Shown here piece by piece: positions 1 through 8,337 of a DNA stretch of 9,294 nt (position 1 is the stretch's first letter; every line of letters starts with the position of its first letter). The DNA comes from JBMZCV01 sp049613665. Lineage in GTDB: Bacteria; Bacteroidota; Bacteroidia; Chitinophagales; UBA2359. Location: assembly GCA_049613665.1 (NCBI GenBank), contig JBMZCV010000196.1:1-9294 (forward strand), written 5' to 3'. The notes under the pieces are model-generated. The model saw only the letters and a list, made by a program, of their open reading frames with translations, did no database searches and was not told where the DNA came from. Both the position numbers and the translations under genes were made by a program.

Positions 1-189
1 AAAGGTAGCTGTCGCTGTTTTAGTACCAAAAATAGAAGTCCCAGAAAAACAAAAATAGCTGTTTTTTCATTGTTTAGCGGCAGTTATTTAGAGAAAGGTA
101 GCTGTCGCTGTTTTAGTACCAAAAATAGAAGTCCCAGAAAAACAAAAAGATAAGTAGTTGTTTTTTCATTGTTTGACGGCAGTTATTAG
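1..189 (+). repeat. Two-copy 93-bp tandem repeat with terminator-like hairpins
   Basis: Positions 1-55 and 94-148 are identical over 55 nt. The remainder of each unit (56-93 and 149-189) is similar, with a few inserted bases in the second copy and an AG/GA swap next to the CGGCAGTTATT arm. Each unit holds a TAGCTGTCGCT arm and a CGGCAGTTA arm that can pair with each other or with the neighbouring unit's arm. The array is cut by the window edge, so more copies may lie to the left. It is followed directly by a strong terminator that uses the last CGGCAGTTA arm, so I read it as a duplicated gene-end/terminator region rather than coding sequence. Confidence 0.85.
76..114 (+). terminator. Terminator-like hairpin at the repeat junction
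   Basis: AGCGGCAGTTA (76-86) pairs fully with TAGCTGTCGCT (99-109) if two G-U pairs are allowed, giving an 11-bp stem and a 12-nt loop. It is followed by G and four T. The short T-run makes it a weak terminator at best. It is the same hairpin family as the strong terminator at 177-217 and probably a duplicate of it. Confidence 0.45.
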
Positions 190-217
190 ATATATACTAA
201 TAGCTGCTGTTTTTTTT
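177..217 (+). terminator. Rho-independent terminator of a gene left of the window
   Basis: CGGCAGTTATTAG (177-189) and CTAATAGCTGCTG (197-209) form a 13-bp stem with two G-U pairs and a 7-nt ATATATA loop, followed at once by eight T (210-217). There is no A-run on the 5' side, so it works in the + direction only. No + strand gene ends inside the window before it, so the terminated gene must lie to the left, upstream of the tandem repeat. Confidence 0.8.
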
Positions 218-402
218 ATATTCAATTGTAAAGATTTTGACCTATTTCTTTCAAAAACCTTTGCATTCAATTTAGAAGTTGTTTAAATTTTCTCTTTTGA
301 GAGACAAACACACTTTAATAAACCGTTGATTCATTGCTAACACATTGTTAAACAAAATATCATTTTCGATAATACATTATATTATTTTTATATGGCTACT
401 TG
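218..402. other. Gene-free AT-rich spacer
   Basis: Stops are dense in all frames and I see no RNA gene. The only local structure is a small palindrome, TCTCTTTTGAGAGA, at 291-304 (5-bp stem), which is too short to interpret. Confidence 0.6.
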
Positions 403-639
403 GTTTAAACAGCTATTCTCGCTTTGAAATAAAATAAATATTATAAAAAAATATCCACTTGTTCTTCTGTGTCAGCAATTAGTTTTTAAGGCCTTTTTTA
501 TCAAAAGCTTAAACATACTATTTTTTTTAGGCTAAGAAGACCAATATTTCCTATTTTTATAGCCTTTTGAACTGAAAAATAGTATGTTTCCCCTATCAAA
601 AAAGGTTTCTTTTGTTAAACCGAGAATAGCTGTGGTTTA
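403..639. repeat. Inverted repeat pair enclosing MITE-like copy 1
   Basis: ACAGCTATTCTCG at 409-421 and its exact reverse complement CGAGAATAGCTGT at 621-633 form a 13-bp inverted repeat. Similarity continues on both sides (TTTAAA before and TTT after, with a 2-nt indel), so the arms are about 403-425 and 617-639. The roughly 190-bp space between them contains the 79-bp element at 511-589. This could be an older element into which the smaller one inserted, or the true outer ends of a composite element. There is no coding capacity in between. Confidence 0.6.
511..589 (+). mobile_element. MITE-like 79-bp element, copy 1
   Basis: The element begins AAACATACTATTTTT (511-525) and ends with the exact reverse complement AAAAATAGTATGTTT (575-589), a perfect 15-bp terminal inverted repeat. 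An inner pair AGGCTA (529-534) / TAGCCT (560-565) lets it fold into a two-part hairpin. A second copy in opposite orientation lies at 909-986, differing by three substitutions and one T. It has no coding capacity. A TATCAAAA repeat lies on both sides (499-506 and 594-601), but it is not adjacent to the ends, so it is not a clear target-site duplication. Small size, terminal inverted repeats and multiple copies fit a non-autonomous transposable element; mobility itself is inferred. Confidence 0.7.
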
Positions 640-908
640 AAAAATATCTTTTTCGTCCAAATTATTTGTTTTTTTAAGTCGTAGTTCTACCTTCAAAAAG
701 TATCAATTTGAGTAAAAAAAATGCAATATAAATAAATTTCGTCATCATTTTTTTGTTTTTCATAATTTTCGCTCCACAATAGCAGGATTCAATTTAAAAA
801 GAGTGTTGTTTAAGTACCAAGTACTCGTATGTTTGTGTTGAAAAAAAAAGGTTAGAAATTTTTTATAACAATTGTCAGCTTAATAAAAAAAACACCTTTT
901 GGCAAGGG
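640..908. other. Gene-free AT-rich spacer between the two MITE-like copies
   Basis: There is no coding or RNA gene that I can support. The part next to copy 2 (about 870-908) resembles, when reverse-complemented, the sequence just after copy 1 (590-650). Both have a run of C, then a CAAAA..GG stretch, a TTAA and an AAAAAAT..TC stretch. The homology between the two copies may therefore extend beyond the 79-bp core in diverged form. Confidence 0.5.
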
Positions 909-986
909 AAAGATACTATTTTTCAGTTCAAAAGGCTATAAAAATAGGAAATATTGGCCATCTTAGCCTAAAAAAATAGTATGTTT
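909..986 (-). mobile_element. MITE-like 78-bp element, copy 2 (inverted)
   Basis: This is the reverse complement of copy 1 at 511-589. Over the whole element it differs by three substitutions and a one-base change in a T-run (seven instead of eight). Its terminal inverted repeat is 14/15 because of a G at 912. Such low divergence in a non-coding stretch, next to flanks that match poorly, points to recent transposition or duplication. Together the two copies form a large inverted repeat with a 319-bp spacer. Confidence 0.7.
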
Positions 987-1108
987 AAACGAAACGGCTG
1001 TGTATATTTATTTTTGTCTGACTACTTACATTAGACTCTATTCACAAAATTTAAATCAGCCATAATAGCGAAATAAATTGATGGGCATTTCCCAAAAAAG
1101 ATAAAAAT

Positions 1109-1145
1109 CTAGCTGGCAAACAGAGGCTAGAGTTGTCGTTTTTTT
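1109..1145 (+). repeat. Partial copy of the right-flank GTTGTCG repeat
   Basis: GGCTAGAGTTGTCGTTTTT (1125-1143) matches 9153-9171 in the same orientation with one mismatch in 19. Just before it CTAGC (1109-1113) and GCTAG (1126-1130) form a 5-bp stem, in the place where the right-flank copy has its GTTGCTG/CAGCAAC stem. I read it as a truncated or diverged copy of the 45-bp repeat at 9127-9171. Confidence 0.5.
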
Positions 1146-1828
1146 ATGGATAGACGCATTTTTCAAATACTTGATTGTTTTTGAACAACTGCTTAATATA
1201 TTTTTTATTTTATGCTAAGGTATTGAAAATCAAGGTGTTAATTTTCACATAAAAGCAACTTATTTCTAATGTTTCGCTAAGTATTATTCTTTTGCTTAAA
1301 AAAAGCATTTTTAGGTATCTTTTCTATTGTTTTTTTCTACTTGAAGCAGATTTTGTTCTTTCAATTCTACGATACTAGACAGCATACAAGTGTCTTTTTT
1401 TTGTCAAAAAAACATCATATCTGTAATATATTGTTTTTTTTGCATTAATATATTTTATTCATTATAAACAACTCAAAATGAGCAGTTTATTATCATTTTG
1501 GATTTATATTTGAACCATTTTTAAAGATATAAAGCATGCACTCCAATTTTGAGTAAGCAAGTTTTGTGGCAAGATTTTTGTGCAAATGCTTTGAGTTAAC
1601 TATTTTAAATTTTACTTATTACCACATTTTAAGCTAAGAACCAAACACTATTTAACAATAGGACAATTCGATGTTCACACCTTGAAAACTAAAGTGTCAG
1701 CTTCCTTCATTTGCAGAAAAAATTTGTCCGAAAAAAAAGTAAGTGCCAAAAAAATATAAAAAAACATCTTTTGAGCATCTACACATTTTTTATCACTTGT
1801 GGAAAATAATATGCTTATTTTAAATTCG
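1146..1828. other. Long gene-free AT-rich region upstream of the giant gene
   Basis: No open frame of useful length and no RNA gene is visible. The items seen are a hairpin at 1474-1500, a weak TGCTT/AAGCA hairpin plus five T at 1293-1312, and a 14-nt match CAAACACTATTTAA (1642-1655) to 8722-8735 in the right flank. The rest is A- and T-runs. Confidence 0.6.
1474..1500. repeat. 8-bp inverted repeat / hairpin
   Basis: CAAAATGA (1474-1481) and TCATTTTG (1493-1500) are exact reverse complements around an 11-nt loop. There is no T-run after it, so it is not a terminator. It could be a protein-binding site or chance in AT-rich DNA. Confidence 0.35.
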
Positions 1829-1857
1829 TTGACACCAAACAACTTTATAACTAAATA
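1829..1857 (+). promoter_or_regulatory. Candidate promoter of the giant repeat-protein gene
   Basis: TTGACA at 1829-1834 is followed after 17 bp by TAAATA at 1852-1857. The TTG element and a TA-rich box about 20 bp later also fit the general layout of Bacteroidota promoters (TTG at -33, TAnnTTTG at -7), although the -7 box is poor. Transcription would begin near 1864, leaving a leader of about 38 nt before the ATG at 1902. This is inferred from sequence only; such motifs arise easily in AT-rich DNA. Confidence 0.3.
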
Positions 1858-1901
1858 GTGCCTAGCACTCTTTGATGCAAATAATAATAAACAATTGTAC
1901 C

Positions 1902-4900
1902 ATGAAAAAAGTAAACACTGCCTTTTTTATATATGTATTTACCTTTACTATCGCTTTATTATCTAGTGTTTCGGCTTTTTCGCAAACATCAGGAAATCCA
2001 TTAGCACAAGACGATAACATAACAACGCTTGAAAATCAAACCGTTGTTATTATTGTTTTAAACAATGATTTGGGTATTGATTTGAATGTTAGTTTTGTCG
2101 ATACGCCTAGCAACGGAACGGCTTTGTTGAATGCTGGCGGCACGATTAGCTATATACCAAATATCAATTATGTAGGTATGGATTCGTTTACTTATCAGGT
2201 ATCTGACGATGTAGGTGCAACAAGCGAAGCTACGGTTATGGTTGATGTTTTAGATGACGTGAGCAATAATGTGGTTACGCAAGCCAATGATGATGAGTAT
2301 TTTTCTATTATAAATGAGTTGGTTGTCGCCGATGTTTTGAGCAATGATACAGGCGAGGGATTGATTATTACGGATATTCCGCAAACGCCAACAAATGGCT
2401 TGGCTGGCATCAATAGTGACAATACTTTATTATATACGCCAAATGTCGGCTTTTTTGGCACAGATTCGTTTACCTATACTATCACCGACTCGGACGGAAC
2501 TACTTCTACGGCCACAGTTACGATTTATATTGCTGACCCTACGACAAATAACCCTCCAAATATAGAGTCATTTACGATTTGTACGCAACCTATCACACCA
2601 ACAGTAATTTGCTATCCTTTTAGCGACCCAGATGGACATAGTGTTTCGTATGACGAAGAAGAAACGCACACAACTTTCAATTGCAGCATTGTTTATCTCA
2701 ATGATACTTGCATTAGATATACGGCTTTGCCTGGCTTTTTGGGTACAGATACTATTTTCGCTGTTATTTGCGATGACCAAATACCAGCGAAATGTTCGAC
2801 TTCCAAAATTATCGTACATATCGGTGATGTCATTCACCCAGAAGCACAAGACGACAATGTAGTAATTGGTGCAGAGACTTTGACGATTAATGATATAACA
2901 ACAAATAATGATGATGCTCATAATGGTGCTTTCCTAACGATTTTGGACAATGATTATGATGCTTGCGAGAGTGATTTGCAAGTGATTAATATTGTTGATA
3001 ATCCAGATGATGGAACGGCCGTTTTAGAAAATGGACAGATTTTATATACGCCAGATGCTGGTTTTGTCGGCTCTGATATGTTGGAATATGTTGTTTGTAA
3101 TGACATTCCACTTTGCGATACGGCACTTGTTACCATTTTAGTAGAAGAAGATAATGGTTGCAATTATGATTTGGAATTGTGTTTACCGCCATTTCAGGCT
3201 TACGAAATTTGCCCTTCTTTTTGCGATATAAATGCAGAAGACATCAGCGGAATTAATGCTGAAACTAATGTAGGCGTTATTACAGATGGCTCAAATGCTC
3301 AATGTTTTTATTTTGTGCCACCTGCTGATTTGAATGAAACAGTTGGACAGGCCACTTTCACAGCTTGTAATGATGCAGGAGATTGTTCACAAACTTTTGC
3401 AGATATTTTTATTAGTGCTAGTTGTGGAGATAATCCTCCTATTGCTCAAGATGATTCAGCTTTAGTAAATTTGGGAGAAAATGTCGTTATTTATGCTTTA
3501 GAAAATGACGTTGATTTTGATGGGCAAGCACTTACTATCACAAATATTGTTGAAATGCCTAACTGTGGTGACGCAACTATTGTTGGTGGAAGTGAAATAC
3601 TATATACTCCTACGGCTTTTTGCCCAGAAGGAGATACTTTTTTATATGAAGTTTGCGATTTGGGCGGACTTTGCGATACTGCAACCATTTTTGTCAATAT
3701 TCAAAACAATACAGACTGTGAGTTTCAAACAGAATACTGTACGCAACCTGTGCAACCTGTTGAGCTGTGTGTGCAATTTTGTAGCTTATTAGGCACAAAT
3801 CCAACTATTATTGATGCCGAAACAACTTTTAATTGTAGCATCAGCCTTTTAGGAAACAATTGTATTCAATATACTGCACTTCCTGGATATGCAGGAACAG
3901 ATATTGTGACAATCATTGGCGAAAATGAAGATGGACAAACCGAAAATGTAGAAGTTTTGGTTCATGTAGGTTGTATCGAGCCTACGGCTTTGAGCGATTT
4001 GGCAGTAGTGGAAAACCACGAACCAACAATGATAGATGTATTGCTAAATGATGTCGTACCATGTGAAGGCGAATTATATCCCTCTTTGCTCGAATCTCCT
4101 AGCAATGGCTCTGTTACGATAAACAACAATACGCTCGTTTATACGCCAGATGCCGATTTTGTGGGTACTGATACTTTTGTGTATAATGCTTGTAATGATT
4201 GCGAAAATATATTGACTCCAGGCGAGCCAGTATGTTCGCCAGCAACCGTTACTGTTCAAGTGCTACCTGATGGAACAACTACAACGATTTTTGATATTGA
4301 GCCAGATTTGGTACAAACGCCTTTTAATATGCCTATCATTATTGATATTTTGGCAAATGATTTGGGTGAAAATATTACAATTAACAATGTAACAAGTCCA
4401 ATTAATGGTGTAGTTTCTATCGGATTAACCAATCAAATTACTTATACGCCAAATGATGGTTTTGTCGGTTTCGATTATTTTTTCTATCAAGCTTGCAATG
4501 AAGAAGGAGAATGCGAAACTACTTTGGTAGGTGTTGAAGTATTGTCAGAAGGCCAGCCTAACTTGCCACCAAATACTAATAACGATGTATTGACTATTGG
4601 GATAGGCGAACAAGATACTATCAATGTATTGGCAAACGATAGCGACCCAGAAAATGCAGATTTGATTGTGGGCGATATTCTTACACCTCCTTTCAATGGT
4701 AGTGCATCAATCACGGCAGATTACAATATTATTTATACGCCAAACTCTACGGCAGAAGGCCAAGATAGCTTCGTTTATACGGCTTGCGACCCACAAGGAG
4801 AATGTACGGAAGCTACCGTAGTTATCAATATCGGAGCAGAAGCAGCCAATAATCCACCTTTAGCAATAGATGATGAAGAGAGTTTGGGCGAAAATGGACA

Positions 4901-7900
4901 AGTTCAAATTTATATTTTGGCAAATGATAGCGACTCTGACGAAGGCCAAGAAATCACAACTACCTTATTGACAGACCCTGTTTATGGCGAGTTGGTAGAA
5001 AACTCAGATGCAAGTGTCACTTATACGCTCACAACGGCTGGTTTCGAAGGCTTCGACTATTTTCAATATATTGTTTGCGACAATGGTTTGCCTGTATTGT
5101 GCGACACTGCTTTTGTGCTTATTGGCGTTGGACAAACCAATATTCCACCAAATGCCGTAGATGATGTCGTTTCTACTACCATAAATAACTATATTGATAT
5201 TGATGTGTTAGAAAATGACAGCGATTTTGACGATGGAATTGAAAATGTAACTATTGAACTCGTCATTGGCGAAGAACCCATTAATGGCATTCTTTATTTG
5301 AATGGACAAAATGAATTTTCATACACGCCAAATGATGGTTTTATTGGAACAGACACTTTTATATATGAAATTTGCGACCCTTTGGGAGCTTGTAATCAAG
5401 CAACAGTTATTATTTATGTAACGCCAGAAATTATCGCTCAACCAGATATTGCGTTTACTGTGATGAACGAATCCGTAACCATTAATGTGATAAACAATGA
5501 TGTAGGCGAAGATATTATTTTAAATATGGTATTAGATTTGCCAGACCATGGCAGCATTGTTAACGCTGACCCCATTTTAGGAACGTTTGAGTATTTGCCC
5601 AATAATAATTATATCGGAACTGACCATTTTATTTATGAAATTTGCGATGAAGTAGGCAATTGTGTTTCAACTATTGTAGCGATTAATGTATTGCCGATAG
5701 AAACAGAAAATCTTGCTCCAATGCCAAACAATGATATAGCTACGGCCGAAACCAATGAAACGATTGTTATTTTTGCACTAGAAAATGACAGCGACCCTAA
5801 TAATGACGCATTAGAAATTGACGACATTACAGTTTTGCCACAAAATGGAACGGTAGATATTGATGCAAATGGAAATATCAGCTATGTGCCAAATGAAGAC
5901 TTTGAAGGTTGCGACTCACTCACTTATCTTGTTTGTGATTTGCAAGCCGAACCACTTTGCGAAACAGCACAAGTAGTCATTAGCGTTGGCAATGTAGCGG
6001 GCTGCCTCAACTTTCCACCTACGGCCATAAATGACGAAACACAAGTGCAAGAAGGCAACATTGCAGAAATTGATGTATTGGAAAATGATACAGATGTAGA
6101 TGGCGAAATTGAAACAGTAATACTAGGTTCTATGCCTACAAATGGCGAAGCAAATGTTTTCGACAATCAAATAGTATATATTCCAAATAATGGCTATGTT
6201 GGCATCGACCATTTTGTATATATTATTTGCGACAATGGAATGCCTATATTGTGTGATACTGCTTTTGTTACAATAAATGTTTTAGGACAAGATATTGATG
6301 CAGAACCAGATATGGCCACCACAAGCATACAAGAAGAAGTCGAAATTCCTGTTTTGAACAATGATAACGGAACAGACATCAACGTAACAGCTATTGTGAG
6401 CAACCCAGAAAACGGAACAGTAAGCATTAATTTTCAAAACAATGTTATTACTTACACGCCAGATACCTTATTTTTTGGAACAGATTATTTCCTATATCAA
6501 ATTTGCGATGACATAACAGAACAATGTGATACTACGATTGTAACTATTCAGGTTTTAGCAGATACGATAACAAATGTTCAACCAAATGCAGTAAATGATA
6601 TTGACTCAACAAATATTAACCAAACTATTGATATTGAAATTTTGGCAAACGATAATGACCCTTTTGGAGGAACAACATTAGACATTGAAATTTTGATAAG
6701 TACTACAAACGGAACACTTACAGAAAATAATGATGGCACAATCGAATATGTGCCAAATGAAGCTTATGCAGGAATAGATAGTTTTGCTTACGAAATTTGC
6801 GACAATGGAATACCTGAACTATGCGATACGGCTATTGCTATTATTTTTGTAGGTGGCGAAAACATAGCCAATATTGCTCCGCAAGCCATTGATGATATAG
6901 CTGCTACAAACCTAGAAGTTGCTATTGAAATTGATGTATTGGCAAATGATATAGACGAAAACAATTTAAGCCTTATTTCGATAAGCGAACCAACACATGG
7001 ACAGGCAGAAATTGTAGATAATATCGTTATTTATACGCCAGAAGAAGGTTATCTTGGCACAGACTATTTCACCTATATTGCTTGCGATGATGGCTTGCCA
7101 GCTATGTGCGATACTGCCTATGTAACCATAAATATATCGCAAGATACCCTAAAATTCTTTATCGAAGTAGAACCAAACACTACGCTACAATTTTGTTTAG
7201 ATGAATATATAGTAAATGAAAGCTTTGTTATAGATACTATTGGTGTTCTTTCATCGCCAAATGATGGAAGTCTTATCGTCATAAATGGCTGTATTAGCTA
7301 TATTCCTAGTGCCAATTTTCAGGGAGAAGATAGTTTTGTATTAGAAGTGTGCGACATCAACAATGAATGTTTACTGCTGACATTTTGCTCTATTGTTGGA
7401 GATTTGCCGCAGCCGCCTGTTGCTGTTGATGACAATGCCATTACGACTATCAATACGGCAGTAGAAATAGAAGTAACCAGCAATGATTTTGACCCAGATG
7501 GCGATGAGCTAGACAGTATCAGTATTATAATAGAATCTAGCGTTGTTGGCTCTACATTTAGCATAGATGTCGATTTGCTAACAATAACCTATATACCAGC
7601 CAACAATTTTGTCGGTGAAGATTCTCTGGCATATACCATTACCGATATTACAGGAATGACAAGCGATACGGCTTGGGTTTTCATTACAGTAGATAGCCTC
7701 ATCAATGTCAGCATTGATACATTAGAAGCGTTTGACGATGAAAGCACCACACCAATAAATACGGATATTGACATTGCTATTTTGCAAAACGATATTTTGC
7801 CAGACAACGTTTTAAGCGAAGATGCTATCATAACACTCATACAATCGCCAGCCAATGGAACAGTAACTGCTGCTGCTGACCAACAAGTAACTTATTCGCC

Positions 7901-8315
7901 AAGCTTAGATTTTGTAGGCGAAGACAGTTTCATTTACGAAGTTTGTGCTACAATTACTGATGGCGAGCAGCTTTGCGATACTGCAACCGTCTATTTAATC
8001 ATTGAAAGCTTGAGCGATTGCGAAGAAGAACCCATTTTTGCAAGTGGTTTCTCGCCAAATGATGATGGCATCAATGATGTTTTTCTAGTAGAAAATATAG
8101 ATTGCTATGCCGAATTTAAACCGACATTTACCATTTTCAACCGTTGGGGCGATGTTGTGTATATGGCTACAAATTTCACAAATCAACAAGCATGGAATGG
8201 TCGTTGGCAAAATATCAACGAAGGTGTAACAGAAGGCACTTATTTCTATGTTCTTGATTTGAACAATGGCAAAGTAAACGTTAGAAAATCTGGCTTTGTA
8301 GAAGTGAGAAGATAA
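1902..8315 (+). CDS. Giant Ig/cadherin-like repeat surface protein, T9SS type B sorted
   Basis: The product is a 2137-residue exported protein. The ATG at 1902 is chosen because it gives a classic signal peptide (MKK, hydrophobic core 8-23, cleavage near SAFSQ, 24-28); in-frame TTG 1872 and ATG 1875 would put ten polar residues in front. Residues 31 to about 2036 hold 21 tandem units of about 90-105 residues. Most follow the Big_9/VCBS/cadherin-like pattern: DD, VLxND, PxNG, YTPNxGFxGxDxFxY, CDxxGxCDTA. Units at about 214, 417, 603 and 1748 are variant Cys-rich forms (for example CTQP, NCSI, YTALPG). Many units carry DxDxDG-like acidic loops, suggesting Ca2+ binding, and a Cys pair that could form a disulfide outside the cell. 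Residues 2037-2137 are a CHU_C/type B T9SS sorting domain (GFSPNDDGIND 2049-2059, IFNRWGDVVY 2078-2087, GTYFYVL 2112-2118). Adhesion or matrix function is inferred; no enzymatic domain is visible. It stands alone, with its own terminator and no neighbouring gene. Confidence 0.95.
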   Translation: MKKVNTAFFIYVFTFTIALLSSVSAFSQTSGNPLAQDDNITTLENQTVVIIVLNNDLGIDLNVSFVDTPSNGTALLNAGGTISYIPNINYVGMDSFTYQVSDDVGATSEATVMVDVLDDVSNNVVTQANDDEYFSIINELVVADVLSNDTGEGLIITDIPQTPTNGLAGINSDNTLLYTPNVGFFGTDSFTYTITDSDGTTSTATVTIYIADPTTNNPPNIESFTICTQPITPTVICYPFSDPDGHSVSYDEEETHTTFNCSIVYLNDTCIRYTALPGFLGTDTIFAVICDDQIPAKCSTSKIIVHIGDVIHPEAQDDNVVIGAETLTINDITTNNDDAHNGAFLTILDNDYDACESDLQVINIVDNPDDGTAVLENGQILYTPDAGFVGSDMLEYVVCNDIPLCDTALVTILVEEDNGCNYDLELCLPPFQAYEICPSFCDINAEDISGINAETNVGVITDGSNAQCFYFVPPADLNETVGQATFTACNDAGDCSQTFADIFISASCGDNPPIAQDDSALVNLGENVVIYALENDVDFDGQALTITNIVEMPNCGDATIVGGSEILYTPTAFCPEGDTFLYEVCDLGGLCDTATIFVNIQNNTDCEFQTEYCTQPVQPVELCVQFCSLLGTNPTIIDAETTFNCSISLLGNNCIQYTALPGYAGTDIVTIIGENEDGQTENVEVLVHVGCIEPTALSDLAVVENHEPTMIDVLLNDVVPCEGELYPSLLESPSNGSVTINNNTLVYTPDADFVGTDTFVYNACNDCENILTPGEPVCSPATVTVQVLPDGTTTTIFDIEPDLVQTPFNMPIIIDILANDLGENITINNVTSPINGVVSIGLTNQITYTPNDGFVGFDYFFYQACNEEGECETTLVGVEVLSEGQPNLPPNTNNDVLTIGIGEQDTINVLANDSDPENADLIVGDILTPPFNGSASITADYNIIYTPNSTAEGQDSFVYTACDPQGECTEATVVINIGAEAANNPPLAIDDEESLGENGQVQIYILANDSDSDEGQEITTTLLTDPVYGELVENSDASVTYTLTTAGFEGFDYFQYIVCDNGLPVLCDTAFVLIGVGQTNIPPNAVDDVVSTTINNYIDIDVLENDSDFDDGIENVTIELVIGEEPINGILYLNGQNEFSYTPNDGFIGTDTFIYEICDPLGACNQATVIIYVTPEIIAQPDIAFTVMNESVTINVINNDVGEDIILNMVLDLPDHGSIVNADPILGTFEYLPNNNYIGTDHFIYEICDEVGNCVSTIVAINVLPIETENLAPMPNNDIATAETNETIVIFALENDSDPNNDALEIDDITVLPQNGTVDIDANGNISYVPNEDFEGCDSLTYLVCDLQAEPLCETAQVVISVGNVAGCLNFPPTAINDETQVQEGNIAEIDVLENDTDVDGEIETVILGSMPTNGEANVFDNQIVYIPNNGYVGIDHFVYIICDNGMPILCDTAFVTINVLGQDIDAEPDMATTSIQEEVEIPVLNNDNGTDINVTAIVSNPENGTVSINFQNNVITYTPDTLFFGTDYFLYQICDDITEQCDTTIVTIQVLADTITNVQPNAVNDIDSTNINQTIDIEILANDNDPFGGTTLDIEILISTTNGTLTENNDGTIEYVPNEAYAGIDSFAYEICDNGIPELCDTAIAIIFVGGENIANIAPQAIDDIAATNLEVAIEIDVLANDIDENNLSLISISEPTHGQAEIVDNIVIYTPEEGYLGTDYFTYIACDDGLPAMCDTAYVTINISQDTLKFFIEVEPNTTLQFCLDEYIVNESFVIDTIGVLSSPNDGSLIVINGCISYIPSANFQGEDSFVLEVCDINNECLLLTFCSIVGDLPQPPVAVDDNAITTINTAVEIEVTSNDFDPDGDELDSISIIIESSVVGSTFSIDVDLLTITYIPANNFVGEDSLAYTITDITGMTSDTAWVFITVDSLINVSIDTLEAFDDESTTPINTDIDIAILQNDILPDNVLSEDAIITLIQSPANGTVTAAADQQVTYSPSLDFVGEDSFIYEVCATITDGEQLCDTATVYLIIESLSDCEEEPIFASGFSPNDDGINDVFLVENIDCYAEFKPTFTIFNRWGDVVYMATNFTNQQAWNGRWQNINEGVTEGTYFYVLDLNNGKVNVRKSGFVEVRR

Positions 8316-8337
8316 TTTCGCAACTATTTGATAAAGC

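Noticed and set aside
1..189. CRISPR array
   Set aside because: Only two long units, no short constant repeats with variable spacers, and the units are similar over their full length.
499..601. TATCAAAA repeats as a target-site duplication of MITE-like copy 1
   Set aside because: They lie 4 bp from the right end and also 4 bp from the left end, and differ in sequence right at the borders. Copy 2 has no equivalent, so the duplication claim is not supported.
1293..1312. Terminator (TGCTT, five A, AAGCA, five T)
   Set aside because: The stem is only 5 bp and AT-rich, and no gene ends before it; likely chance.
1872..1901. In-frame TTG 1872 and ATG 1875 as the start of the giant gene
   Set aside because: They add ten polar residues before MKK and would weaken the signal peptide. 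The ATG at 1902 gives a textbook signal sequence and a sensible leader after the candidate promoter.
1..1901. tRNA, rRNA or riboswitch in the left flank
   Set aside because: No cloverleaf arms, TTCGA-type loop or conserved aptamer core was recognised on either strand.
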